Shown here in pieces: positions 1 to 11,726 of a DNA stretch of 64,000 bases. A program made the translations under genes and the position numbers. Each line of letters opens with the position of its first letter. Position 1 is the first letter of the stretch. Below the pieces are notes generated by a model, which was not told the origin of the DNA, did no database searches, and saw nothing but the letters and a program-made list of their open reading frames with translations. Source of the DNA: Prosopocoilus inquinatus (Eukaryota > Arthropoda > Insecta > Coleoptera > Lucanidae); contig CM069876.1 in NCBI GenBank assembly GCA_036172665.1, positions 42,067,001-42,131,000 on the forward strand, in the 5' to 3' direction.

Positions 1-264
1 TCATTTATGCCTTTCGCAGCAGGCCCTAGAAATTGCATCGGTAAACTGCGACACGGAGGGGGAGGGTATTTGTAAATCGAAATTAACGTGCTGGTTTTAG
101 GGCAAAAATTTGTTATGTTGGAAGTTAAGTTGACGCTGGCAAAGATTATTCAAAACTTCAGAATATTCGAGTATCCGGGCCACAAAGCTAAATTGATCCA
201 AGTGGGAGCTTTGGAATCGGCAAATGGACTTCCGATTATTGTAAAGCCTAGACAATCAACATAA
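1..264 (+). CDS. P1: clan-4 cytochrome P450, 3' end only
   Basis: Last two exons of a P450 whose 5' part lies left of the window. The first fragment (1-40) encodes F-M-P-F-A-A-G-P-R-N-C-I, a canonical heme-binding loop with the proximal Cys ligand, followed by a GT donor at 41. The last exon (101-264) follows an ttttag acceptor and starts G-Q-K-F, then the L-helix (MLEVKLTLAKII) and the SANGLPII segment, ending at TAA. A poly(A) signal AATAAA is at 372-377. The heme loop (GPRNC) resembles P6 and P21, while the tail (PGHKAK...LESANG) resembles P5, so I cannot assign it firmly to group A or B. Confidence 0.9.
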
Positions 265-1108
265 GCTATGTATTTGTAATAATGAATTATTAATTTTGTA
301 CGTTTTGTAAATATTTCTGTCTTGGTTTTCTAATAGATGCACCTGTCATTGTAATCTGATTCTTAAGCACTAATAAATTAATACGTCTACAGTTTTGGTG
401 GCTCTTTAAGCAAAACCTGGAATGTCTTTGAATGAAGTTGGTGGAAACAAAAGAGAAAAGTGGAATATAGGAAAGACCAAGTAAGAAATCAGAGGAGCTA
501 TGAAAGAAAATAGAATTGGAGAAAGGGCGTAAGAACAGGAAATTGGAGGATGGAAGAAGGAATTTAAATCAACTGCTCTCCATTTATTCCTGTTCACAGT
601 GGGTAAATCTTCTCGGATATCACGTAACATATTGTATATAACATCTGGTATGGATTGAATCAGTTCCTGAGGTCACCCAGACGGTACTGTACTAATGAAG
701 TTTGTCGAAAAATTTTTCTCTTTAAAGTTTTGCACCGTTCATATTTTTTTCATTCCTTTGAATCGATCAAAATTCCGAAACACACCAATATCACGCAGCA
801 CGATAAGAGAAGCGACAACAACTAACTCGCTCACTGGTCGAATGCAGAAAGGGGGGAGCTCGACGCGGCCGGTAACCGTTCAAATATTATCCAGTGCGGT
901 GCGGAAGAAGACGTATCGCAACTTGCTCGACGCGCATGTAAGAAGAATAGCCTACCCGACCGGATCGGCCACATGAAAATTCGACTGTAACAATTATCTT
1001 ATTGATAATAATAACATCAGATATTTTTCCTTATATGCAATACTCTGTAACAGCTTTGAATAAATATGTTCCACTGAGTATATTGGTAATCTTATAAATT
1101 TAATTGTA
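265..1108. other. Spacer between P1 and a fold-back repeat
   Basis: Contains the P1 3' untranslated region with AATAAA at 372-377. A GC-richer patch at about 840-975 has a 93-codon open frame that matches nothing I recognise and has no splice-linked partner. I see no convincing gene here. Confidence 0.5.
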
Positions 1109-2708
1109 ATGCTGGCAGTACACTCTCCCCTCGCTTTGCCTCCGCGAGATGCAGGGAGACATTTCGCGAGACGAAATAACTTGAGTGCTCTCTCGTCTAT
1201 TCTTGATGACTTACAGTTGATTCGAGCTGGTAAAGACACCGGTGAGACCAGAAAATGCATAAAACGCTAAAGAGATAACCTATGACGAGGCGAGGCAAGG
1301 AGACATGAGATGAACCAAGTGCTCCAAGTACACTCTCACACTTGCCTTCTCTCACGTTGCTTCGGCGAGAATGTACCGCCGGCATAACAGAAATTGTTTT
1401 CTAAAGTTGCTCAAGTCTTTTTTTTGCAAATGTAAACGTAATACAACTTATTAAATTAAACGATATGTCTTCGGGTAATAAATTTTATTCACCACGACCA
1501 ATTCGCTTTCAAGACTTCTGCAAATCATTTGGCAGAAACAGCACACTCAATCATGCTAAGAATTTTGAAACCTTTTTACATAAAAATATTCCAAAAAGTT
1601 CATCAGGAGCGACATGTTTAAATATATACAATTTTCTGAATTAGAAATTGTTTGCTCATTATTAACATTAATAGAATTACTATTTTTTATGTAATAGATT
1701 TCAAGATTCTTTGAAAAAATTCCAATTAATATATTTACAGAAATTTTCTGAATTGGAAATTGTCGGTTCATTAATAACATTAATGTTTTATCCAAAAAGC
1801 ATTCAGATTCTCATTTGTTATATTTAACAGGTTTATGTAGTAATTTCACATCATGGAAATTTAGTGTCAAACGAGTGTGATGTTTCTGCCAAAATGATTT
1901 ACAAAAGTTTTGAAGGCGAATTGATCGCGGTAAATAAAATGTAGCCCGAAGATATTTCGTTTAATTTAATAAGTTGTATTTCGTTTACGTTTGCGAAAAC
2001 GAAAAACATGAACAAGTTTCTCTCATGTCGGCAGCACACTCTCGCCGAGGCAAGGCGAGTTCAGGAGATTGAGAGAGAGTGTGATTCTGCCTTATTCGCG
2101 CTCGCCTCTGAGTCAGTTTTTGTATGCGAGTCAAAGGACACGAGACAGAGTGTGAGCGTGGCTTTGTTTGTGGTTGGCTCTTTCTTTGTTTGTCTTCAGA
2201 GTTACGTGCGTTTTCTTTCTTGCCTCACCGGTGTTGTCATCAGCTCGAATCAACTGTAAATCGATCGAGAGTGGTCATAGCATGGCCAGTTGAATTGATG
2301 TGTCATATACGGCCAGTCCAATTCGCCTAAAAATGTGTTCCAGTAAAGCAAGCTATGGAGCGCGTCAACAAACGCCCTCTCATATTCACTAATCAGTTGT
2401 TACCATGATTACGACACCCACGCTTATTTTGACAACTTAAGTATCAAGACGAATTGACATTTCTCATAACCAAAAATTTCAAGATGACAGTAATTTTGAC
2501 ACTAGTTTTGAATTTGAGGTCGCCACTTGATACACGCTTTTTATTTTTTTCAAAATCATTTTTTAAGGCTCTTTGGACTGGCCGCATATGACCAATATGA
2601 TCAATTCAGCTGACCGTGGGACAAAGTAGCATTCGCGCTTCCTTGCTTCATTAAACGTCTCGCTGCATCTCGCCGTGGCAAGGCGAGACGAGAGTGTACC
2701 GCCGGCAT
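1109..2708. mobile_element. Large fold-back (palindromic) repeat, two inverted MITE-like copies
   Basis: The outer ends at about 1109-1167 and 2655-2708 are inverted copies of each other (ATGCYGGCRGTACACTCTC...). A second inverted pair lies inside, at about 1345-1385 and 2025-2060. The spacer between them has its own inverted arms (about 1426-1540 and 1880-1995) and a direct repeat (about 1625-1670 and 1745-1785). Segments near 1195-1265 and 2205-2270 are also inverted copies. The whole reads as two MITE-like copies head to head, forming a long palindrome. No transposase frame is present, so it would be non-autonomous. The superfamily is not assigned. Confidence 0.75.
2284..2614. mobile_element. 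MITE nested in the fold-back repeat
   Basis: Terminal inverted repeats of about 35 bp: 2284-2320 (GGCCAGTTGAATTGATG..GGCCAGTCC) against 2574-2611. The core of about 250 bp has no coding potential. It interrupts the right-hand inverted copy of the fold-back element, so it inserted later. Confidence 0.65.
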
Positions 2709-2906
2709 CAAAGTTAAGCGAACAGGTCGACCTCTCAATCTGAACTTAAAAAAAACGCGTTTCAAAACAAAAAAATTGATGAAATACGTAAATAAGTTTG
2801 GTTTATATGTTAGCGTTAGCTAATAAGACGCAAGTTGTTTTTTTTTTCCTGAAATCACTTCTCGACTTCCATTTAGGCACGATTAATAGATTGTCGAGCA
2901 ATCAAA

Positions 2907-5043
2907 ATGATTCTTCTGGCCTTCTTCATTTTGGTAATCGGATGCCTTTGTTACTGCATCATAAAACAGTATCAAAGTTACGAAGAAATCGGACATATAC
3001 CTGGACCTAGGCCCTTACCATTTTTGGGCAACCTTCTGGAATTAGGGACTAATTCCGTTGGTAAGTAAAACAAATCGTAACTAACATTGCTTTTTCTTAA
3101 TTGAAGGGGTGCAGTGCAAAAAGTAGATATTTAAGTCACATTTGTATGTTTTAGAGCTATTGTGAATTGAATATTTTGTAACTTCTTATCCTGAATTGTG
3201 ATTCGACTGAAATTAACTGAAATTATATAAATATAAATCTGCTTGACAGTGGTTATCTCAAAAATGCGAAATATGGGCTAGGCCTTACTGGCACTGACTC
3301 CTTCAATAATAAGTTAAAATAAAACCTGAATCAACCAGAAAATGATTTCCTTCTCCTGTTCTTCTTCAGTATGCGTTTGCATTTTCAGAGTTCTTATCAA
3401 ATCTTCTAAGATTAAGCAATAAATACGGAAGTGTCACTCGCTTGTGCATAGGCCCTCGAAATGGGGTATTGATAACAGACCCCAAGCATATTTTGGAGGT
3501 TTTAATAGCCGCGCAACATTGTTCCAAGGGTGATTATCTTGAGGTGGTAAGGCCGTTGCTAGGTGATGATAGTTTAGCATTAAGCACAGGTACGTTGAAG
3601 TGAATATAATTCAATATCAAAAATTTTTTTGATATGCATAGTTTTTTCTTTTTCAGGAGAAAAGTCTATTAGACAGAGAAGGATATTAAACAATACGGCA
3701 TTTAGCAGAAAACAATTAGAAAAATACATCGTTGGGTTTAATGAAACAGCAGATAATCTTGTGGAAGAACTGAACGAGAAGGTCCATCTAGATTCAGTGG
3801 ATGTTACCCAAACGGTCTTCAGCAATGCATTAAATGCGATTTGCAGTAAGTTCTTACAACTAAGGTCAAATTTGAACGTACTGGAACAAAGGTCATTTCT
3901 GAAATCTTACATGTTAACGGAAAGAAAAAGAAAAACGGTAATCGAAGTCTTTTATTTTGATAGAAGCGGCAATGGACATCAACATTACCAAAAATACTGA
4001 ATATCACAATGCTATGGAGAAACTTTGGACGCTTTTTCTGAAAAGGCTCACTTCCCCTCTTCAGAGATTTGACTGTTTATTTCGCCTTACTGAAGACTAC
4101 AAGAAGACCATGAAGTACGTATCGATCGTGCACGGTGTTGTAGACACCGCCATAAGGAATCATGAGCAGAAACCGGAAGGCAATAGCGTAAATACAACAA
4201 ACTCGTCAGTTTTAGATCTACTATTTCGCTTAAGCAAAGAAGATTCGTTCAGCAACAAAGAAATGCAAGGACAAATCCAGACTATGATTTTAGCGGTGAG
4301 AAAACACCACTCTAAAAATAAACGAACTATTTCATTCCAAAACTTTTTAGGGGACCGACACAATAGGAACAGCGTTAAGTTTCGCCATGTATGAGCTAGC
4401 CAGACATCCCGATGTGCAAACGAAACTTCTGGAGGAAGTTCAATCGATTTGCGGTGTAAATCCGAGGGACGACATAAATTTTGAAGATTTGCACGAATTA
4501 AAATACACCGAGTGCGTTTTAAAAGAAGCTATGAGATTGTATACACCCATACCGTTAATACCAAGAGTGATTCCAAAAGACATCTACTTGGGTAAGTTGA
4601 TCTCTTCAAGCAATCCATGACAATTGATAGTTGCTTTTAATAAACAGGTGACTTTCGGATTCCGGCCAACACTACAGTCTTCATGTTTATTTATGCCCTT
4701 CATAAATCGGGGCACATTCATCCTGATCCAGAAAAATTCGATCCGGATAGGTTCCTTCCGGGGAACTACTGTGATCGAGATGCCTCCTCGTTTATTCCGT
4801 TCGGAGGAGGGCCTCGGAAATGCATTGGTAAATACAAATCAGAATTTTTGGACACGATTTCAGAGACTCATTTCAGGATATAAATTTGGTATGCTGGAAA
4901 TGAAACTGATGTTGGCGAAAATCGTTCGAAACTTCCAATTATCGCCGCACCAAGGATTCAACCTTCAACTCTGCATGCATACCACTCTTGGGCCTGCAAA
5001 TGGACTTCCGGTAGTTTTGAAACAGAGAAAAATGCACCAATAA
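2907..5043 (+). CDS. P2: clan-4 cytochrome P450 (group A), C-helix Trp replaced
   Basis: Exons 2907-3060, 3389-3589, 3657-3845, 3964-4295, 4351-4591, 4648-4827, 4877-5043; 487 aa. Expected to be an ER-anchored monooxygenase of unknown substrate. It has an N-terminal hydrophobic anchor (residues 2-19), IPGP hinge, I-helix A-G-T-D-T (292-296), K-helix KEAMR, FDPDRF, and heme loop FGGGPRKCIG with Cys 431. The C-helix reads G-E-K-S-I-R-Q-R-R, so the near-invariant Trp is Ser122; P4, its close duplicate, keeps Trp. P2 and P4 share even intron-3 sequence (about 3855-3955 against 9035-9140), so the duplication is recent. Poly(A) signal at 5111-5116. The start is the first ATG before the anchor and gives the 154-nt exon 1 standard in this cluster. 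Confidence 0.9.
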
Positions 5044-5758
5044 TTTTTGTTTAATTCTAATTTTATTACTTTGAAATGATTGTTATTATAAAAGAGAAAT
5101 TTGAAAATACAATAAAGCTAGTAGTTCGGCGTAGTTTTCGGCATTTTAGTCTATTTTTTGCACATACGTGGCGTTCGATTAGAAAAAATCCGTGTTTGTT
5201 ATAACGGACAAATTACAAATCTATTAGACTGTCCTGTTTTTTTAATGTACTTGATCACCGGTTGTAAATCTTTCTTCTTTTCATCGTAAATATTATAGAT
5301 TTTCTTTTGCATAACTCTAAATAACGTAAGTGATCAATTATTATGATATTTTATTCATGCTAGGATAGCAAGACTTTTTCTCGTCGGTGATTAGTGAATA
5401 ACAACGCAGTTCATTTTATCTGTTATATGTTACGATCAAATAATATCAAAAATCAAAACGTTTACAGTACACTTATAGCTGCGACCTTCGTGTTTCAGTT
5501 TACATATTCTGTTCACGTGTATGAACAATAAAAGTCGTATGGTTTCTCGTTGCATAATTCAATATTCAATTGAATGTCTGTAGTATAATTCATGCTTAAT
5601 AAACTCTATTATTATTATTATTATATTTATTTATTTCCTTAATTTTGCAGAATAAGTTTATAAAAAAGTCCATAGAAACAAGATATCATCATTTGGTTTT
5701 AAGGCTTTTAGCAAAACAGAAACAAAAGAATTTGTATTTATAAAGAGCGACGATCAGA
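5044..5758. other. P2-P3 spacer
   Basis: AT-rich, with the P2 3' UTR (AATAAA at 5111) and a short ATT run near 5608-5630. A TATA-like GTATTTATAAAG lies about 25 nt before the P3 ATG. No gene or clear repeat seen. Confidence 0.5.
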
Positions 5759-7738
5759 ATGATTTACTTCATCCCCTTCATTTTTCTATTTGCATACGCG
5801 TTTTTTGTTTTGATAAAGCAATCTTTAACGTATATAAAAACTGCAAACATCCCAGGGCCCACACCCTTGCCATTTCTAGGAAACGCTCTGGAATTAGGGT
5901 CTGATGGTGTAGGTGAGTGCATGTATTTAATTTTAGGAAGTTTGTTTTTTATAAAGCCAAACCAATTCAATTCCTGTAATTTTGCAGAACTTCTAGCGAA
6001 TCTTCACAGGTTGACCAAAAAATATGGGAGCGCAGTTCGCTTGTGCATAGGAAAACAAAATGGAATCCTACTCACAGATCCTAAATACATTGAAAAGGTA
6101 CTGACAGTGGCAAAGAACTTTCCTAAAGGTGATATTTATAAAATGGTAAAACCGCTGATAGGAGATGGTTTAATAGCATCCTCAGGTACGTTCACATGGC
6201 CATTCCTCATTCTCCCGATTTATAATTTCAAAAGGAAAACGTCAAAAATGTTTTTCTTTTCAGGCAATACTTGGCATAGCCACAGAAAAATAATAAACAC
6301 GGCTTTCACCAATCAGCAACTAAAAAAATACGTTCTTGCATTTAACCAGTCAGCCAATGATCTTGTGGAAAGGCTGAAGGCCAAAGCTGATTTTAATTCT
6401 GTGGACGTCACCGACGTGGTTTCCGAAAACGCTGTAAATGGCCTTTATAGTAAATCGCTGCTTGTTTTGCCAAATTACTTCTTACCTAACAGCGTTGACT
6501 TTTACAGAGGTATCGGTGAATGCTGATCTTACGGGAAATACGGCATTCCGCGTTAATTTAAAAAAGATGTTCAAACTCTTCATCCAGAGATTCGTCTCTC
6601 CAATTAAAACCATCAACTTTCTGTATCGTTTGACGGAAGAATATCGGCAAACTATGGAATGTGCGTCGAAGCTATACGCTATAGTAAACTTGGCCATAAG
6701 CAATCGTAAACAGAAGCTAAGGGAAAGCAATAAAGACTGTATATTAGACAAGCTACTTGATACAGATGAACAAGATGCATTTACCGACGAAGAATTGCGT
6801 CACGAAATTTTAACATTCATTGCTGCAGTACGTAAATAATAATACGGAGAGGTTTGTAATAATCGGGGTGTCTTAGGGTGCCGATGCATTAGCAGCTACA
6901 GTCAATTTCGGCATGTATGAGCTGGCCAAACATCCCGATATACAGAGAAAAATTAGGGAAGAAATCGAAACCGTTTTAGGTGAAGATGCCGAAGCCGATG
7001 TGAGTTTTGAGGATTTACAACGACTGAAATACATCGAGTGTGTTTTGAAAGAAATTTGGAGACTGTACACACCCCTGCCACTTGTTACAAGAACAATCCA
7101 AAATGAAATGTATTTAGGTAGGTAAATTAGGGGTCAACGTCATGAGGTCGGTTTCAAAAATTGAATTTTACAGATAATTATTTTGTACCCGCCAATACCT
7201 TGGTCGTTATTTTCTTGGCCGGACTCCACAGGTCCGAAAGTATTTATCCCGTCCCAGAAAGGTTCGATCCAGATAGATTTCTTTTCGAGAATTGTAACGA
7301 TCGACCCCCATGCTCGTTTATTCCCTTCGCAAGCGGTGTTAGAACATGTATTGGTAAGTAGATATAACCAGGGATAAGAAATCGGTCCACTTGTTTCGCG
7401 AGCAGTACGAAAATTTAGTATTCGGACTGTGTTAGAGTAACTTCTGCGAAGTGCGAACATCCCTTCCCCTCGCATTCAATAGCAACTTAAACATTCGGTG
7501 TTAAAAGTGTCCAATATTGAGGGGCCTGAATTCTTTTCCCTGAATATAACACTACCTTAAGCTGCTTTTAGGGCAAAAATTTGCTGTATTGGAAGCAAAA
7601 GTGATGCTGACAAAAATCTTTCGGAATTTCGAGTTACTTCAACACTCAGGGCACGAACCGTTACTATCCATGTGTGGTACTTTGAAGCAAACCAACGGAC
7701 TTCCTCTTATTTTAAGACTGAGACAGCCTTCCAAGTGA
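5759..7738 (+). CDS. P3: clan-4 cytochrome P450 (group A), I-helix Thr replaced
   Basis: Exons 5759-5912, 5988-6185, 6264-6449, 6508-6827, 6877-7117, 7174-7353, 7572-7738; 481 aa. Hydrophobic anchor (residues 2-18), IPGP hinge, C-helix with Trp121 (G-N-T-W-H-S-H-R), K-helix KEIWR, FDPDRF, and heme loop FASGVRTCIG with Cys 425, where the usual Pro before Arg is Val. The I-helix motif reads A-G-A-D-A (286-290), so the Thr that relays protons to bound oxygen is Ala290. It sits between the P2/P4 duplicates but is clearly more diverged. All splice sites are GT-AG and the frame is open throughout, so I call it a gene and not a pseudogene. Confidence 0.9.
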
Positions 7739-8308
7739 CGACCTCGGTTTTAGGACATACAATCAAATGCCTTTGTAGAAACGTCATTTTATAAAATTGT
7801 TAATACGTCATGTTTTTTTTTCTTGTAGTATTTCTTTTCAAGTAGTAAATATTAAGAAGGTTAATTTCAAGTGACCGTCGTGTTTTTTAATGGCTTCGTC
7901 TGTTTTGAAAATTTGCATTCAGAAATAAATAAATAAAAAAATAATCTCTCTTGTCACTTACCATCGCCATAGATTGTACACACTTCTTTCTTTTTCGTTT
8001 CTAAAATTAACCACACCGATGTGGCATTTACTTCTTAATTCAACGATAAAATATTCTCTCTCGTGTTAAATTCTAACATGCATTTCGTTTGCGTTTGCAA
8101 AACCCGGGTTCAACTTTAGATAAGAATTTCTCTCAAACCTAGACGAAGAGGTCAACCTCTGTATGTCAAGTAAAGAAAAACAGACATCAGCATTTTGCTG
8201 GTGAAACACACAAATGCGCTCAGTTTATATTTTGGTGTTAACTAATAAGACGCAAGTTTTCCTCAACCCACTTCTTGGCTTCCTATAACAGGCAGTCGAG
8301 GAACCAAA
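7739..8308. promoter_or_regulatory. P3-P4 spacer, includes P4 upstream region
   Basis: AT-rich. The last ~100 bp (about 8220-8305) resembles the region upstream of P2 (about 2800-2905), sharing the ACTAATAAGACGCAAG-type block and the following pyrimidine-rich stretch. P4 was therefore duplicated with its proximal promoter or 5' UTR. No gene seen. Confidence 0.5.
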
Positions 8309-10219
8309 ATGATTTTTCTGACACTCCTAGTTTTGGTAATCGGAAGCGTTTGCTACTGCATCATAAGGCAGTATCAAACTTACAAAGAAATCGGGCACAT
8401 ACCTGGACCCAGGCCTTTGCCATTTTTGGGAAACATGCTGGAATTAGGGACCAATTCTGTTGGTAAGCAAAACAAACCGTGACCAAAAATGGATTTCCTC
8501 TGTTCCTCTTCAATATGCATTTGCATTTCCAGAGTTCTTGACAAATCTTCTGAGGTTAAGCAACAAATACGGAAGCGTCACTCGCTTGTGTATAGGCCCT
8601 CGAAATGGCGTATTGATAACAGACCCTAAACACATTGCAGAGGTTTTCACAGCCGCCCAACATTTTCCCAAGGGCGATTACTTTGATGTGTTGAAGCCGT
8701 TGTTGGGTGATGATAGTATAGTATTAACTTCAGGTATGTTCAAGTGAACATAATTTTGACTGAAAATTTAGGATTTGCAACGGTTTTCAGGAGAAAAATG
8801 GATTAGACGGAGAAAGTTTCTAAATACGGCGTTTAGCAACAAACAACTGGAAAAATATATTAATGCGTTTAACGAAACAGCAAACAATCTTGTGGAAGAA
8901 CTGAACGAGAAGGTCCATTTAGATTCAGTGGATGTTACCCAAACGGTCTTCAGCAACGCATTAAATGCTATTTGCAGTAAGTTTTTACGTAAATTGAAGT
9001 ATTCTGCGTAATTATTATAAATGAACATAATGCCTTACAACTAAGGTCAAGTCTGAATGTACAGGAACAAAGGTCATTTCTGAAATCTTACATATTAACG
9101 GAAAGAAAAAGAAAAACGGTAATTGAAGTCTTTCATTTTGACAGAAGCGGCAATGGGCATCAATATTACCAAAAATACTGAGTACCACAATGCTATGGAG
9201 AAACTATGGAAGCTCTTCCTGAAACGGTTCACTTCCCCTCTTCAGAGATTTGACTGCTTATTTCGCTTTACCGAAGATTACCAGAAGACTACGAAATATT
9301 TGTCGATCGTGCACGGTGTTGTAGACACCGTAATAAGAAATCATGAGCAGAAACCGGAAGGAAATAGCACAAGCTCAACAAACTCGTCCATTTTAGATCT
9401 ACTGTTTCGTTTAAGTAAGGAAGACTCGCTTAGCGAGAAGGAAATGCAAGGACAAATCCAGACATTTATTTTAGCGGTGAGAAAACACCACTCCAGAAAT
9501 AAACAAACTATTTTATTCCCAAAACTTTCTAGGGGACGGACACAATTGGAACAACATTAAGTTTTGCCATGTATGAGCTAGCAAAGCATCCTAATTTACA
9601 AACGAAAATCCTGGAAGAAACTCAATCGATTCTAGGGGAAAATCCGAGGGACGACATAAATTTTGAAGATCTGCACGAATTAAAATACACCGAGTGCGTT
9701 TTAAAAGAAGTTATGAGATTGTATTCACCTGTACCGTTACTACCAAGAGTGATTCCGAAAGACATCTACTTGGGTAAGTTGATCTCCAAAAACAACCCAT
9801 GGTATTTGATATTTATTTTTGATAACCAGGTGACTTCCGGATTCCGGCAAACACTGCAGTCTTCATCTTTATTTACGGTCTTCATAAATCCGGACACATT
9901 CATCCCGATCCGGATAAATTCGATCCGGATAGGTTTCTTCCGGGGAACTACGGTGATCGAGACGCCTCCTTGCTTATCCCGTTTGGAGGAGGACCTCGGA
10001 AATGCATGGGTAAATACAAATCCGAATTTTTTGACGCGATTTAAGAGACTCATTTTAGGATATAAATTTGGTATGTTGGAACTGAAACTGTTGTTGGCGA
10101 AAATCGTTCGAAACTTTCAATTATCTCCGCACCAAGGACACAGCCCCCGGCTCTGCTTGCACACCTCTCTGGCATCGGCAAATGGACTTCCGGTAGTTTT
10201 GAAACGCCGAGATACTTAG
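8309..10219 (+). CDS. P4: clan-4 cytochrome P450 (group A)
   Basis: Exons 8309-8462, 8533-8733, 8791-8976, 9145-9476, 9533-9773, 9830-10009, 10059-10219; 484 aa. All signature positions are present: anchor, IPGP, C-helix G-E-K-W-I-R-R-R (Trp122), I-helix A-G-T-D-T (291-295), K-helix KEVMR, FDPDRF, heme loop FGGGPRKCMG with Cys 430. It is the intact twin of P2 and shares the unusual exon-7 start G-Y-K-F. An ATG-initiated reading frame runs from exon 5 into intron 5 without a stop; the P450 motifs and the GT-AG junctions place the true boundaries. Confidence 0.93.
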
Positions 10220-11726
10220 ACGTAAATAGAATTATCTTAAAATCTTTATTTTATTAGTTCAAAATGATTGTTATGTAAGAGAAGTTATAAAATACAAAAA
10301 CATGTATAGATTATTGTTATTTAAATTTGGATTGACACTGTTCGGGGGCCTACCCAATTGACGATTTTAATCTCCTTCTCGTTTTGCACAGGATTGTCAG
10401 TAGTATAGCTAGCGGGATCCTGGGACAGTTAGACCTTGAAAAAATAGCGGATGGCATGGGTCCATCCGAAGTGATCATGGATAAAGGCCATCCCCTAACC
10501 TAGGGAAGCGGTTTAAGAGGTGAAGAAGTTACCCCTTAAGCTCTTGTAACCGAAGAGGCCGCTGCAGAAAAAAAACTTTAGTTCTTGCAGCTCTGAAGGA
10601 TATTGGCAATGACGGCATAATACCAGAAGAGGTTGTTGAGAAAAAAAATAATTAATAAATCAGTCTAACCTCCGTTTAGTTCTTGAAGAAGGGTTGTAAT
10701 TTTCCCAGACATGTTTGTTCAGTGTAACGAGTCAATGGACTTTCAAAAATGTGCGTTGACACAATAACTATATTTCTTTCCGAGGAAAATTTTTGCGGTT
10801 GACTTTTGAAAGCCAAACCGTAACGAGTTGAGTAATTTAAGCGAGAAGACGAGATTATTATTTTTTATGGTAGGTTTCAGCTATTCTCATTAATTGAGCG
10901 ATTGGATACTTTCCGATTCTCAAATGAAAGTATCGGTACTTCAAAAGTATCGAAACGAACGTATCGGTGTTCCTTTGCCGCTCGATACCCAAAAAATATC
11001 GATACTTATAAAAGTATCGAAGCATCGCAGGCAACCCTACTTACAAATAGGACTCCTTTCTGTGTGTAGGTTTGGTTGCCTATTCTTTAGGTGTATGCAT
11101 TCGACGATTAATTGTTTAATCGCATCCAAGCATGCAGGCGTTGGACACGCTGATGAAGAGCGGATAGGCAACCAAACCTACACACATGTTATTCTGCAAA
11201 CGTTTAAATTTTAGTCTTGGGTCTTCCTTTACAATTAATTTTATCTTACCATTTATAGCCTTTATGAATAATTTTATCTTACCATTTACAGCATAATTTA
11301 TATAACCCGCACCACCTCATCAAGTAAATAAATAAATAATATTTTCCAAATCACTTACAACGACTTGATGAACTTCGAATTTGAGCAGTTTGTTAACAAA
11401 TAAAACATTAAAACCACAAAGTTTTTGAACGCCAAGAAAATTAGAGCTCACCATCTCAAAATGTAATCATTTCTTTACAAAGTTTAAATGTATTAAAAAC
11501 CAAGAAGGTCGTACCCATTAAAAACGAAAAACAACATTCTTCTAATTGCTAATTCTGTCTTCGTAAATATTCACTTCACGTTCCTCACGGACCACTTCAG
11601 CCAATTAAATTCGCAGATTGGGAGATTTGTGGATTAGCCTTGAGCAGTCGCAGTTATTGTTTGTGCTTTTAAAAACAACTTTAAGCAAAAGTGGTTTGTG
11701 AGACTATCCAAGTACAACGCATAAGA
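10220..11726. other. P4-P5 spacer with repeat remnants
   Basis: A 1.5-kb gene-free spacer. The stretch 10370-10650 is less AT-rich than its surroundings but has no open frame I recognise. Between 10885 and 11020 the motif TATCG recurs (AAAGTATCG, ATCGATACTT), ending in GGCAACCCTA near 11030. This is reminiscent of hAT element subterminal repeats and terminus, but that assignment is weak. A hairpin follows at 11062-11187. Confidence 0.45.
11062..11187. repeat. Short inverted-repeat element (hairpin)
   Basis: A nearly perfect ~23-bp inverted pair: 11062-11085 (GTGTGTAGGTTTGGTTGCCT) and 11164-11187 (its reverse complement), with a ~78-bp loop. It looks like a very small MITE or solo hairpin. 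Confidence 0.65.

Noticed and set aside
695..976. 93-codon plus-strand open frame near the start
   Set aside because: No homology I recognise, no splice-linked neighbour and odd composition against the P450 genes.
11691..11726. Upstream extension of P5 (and similar ones of P6, P12 and P15)
   Set aside because: These extensions begin at non-ATG codons or precede the hydrophobic anchor; the chosen ATGs align across the family.
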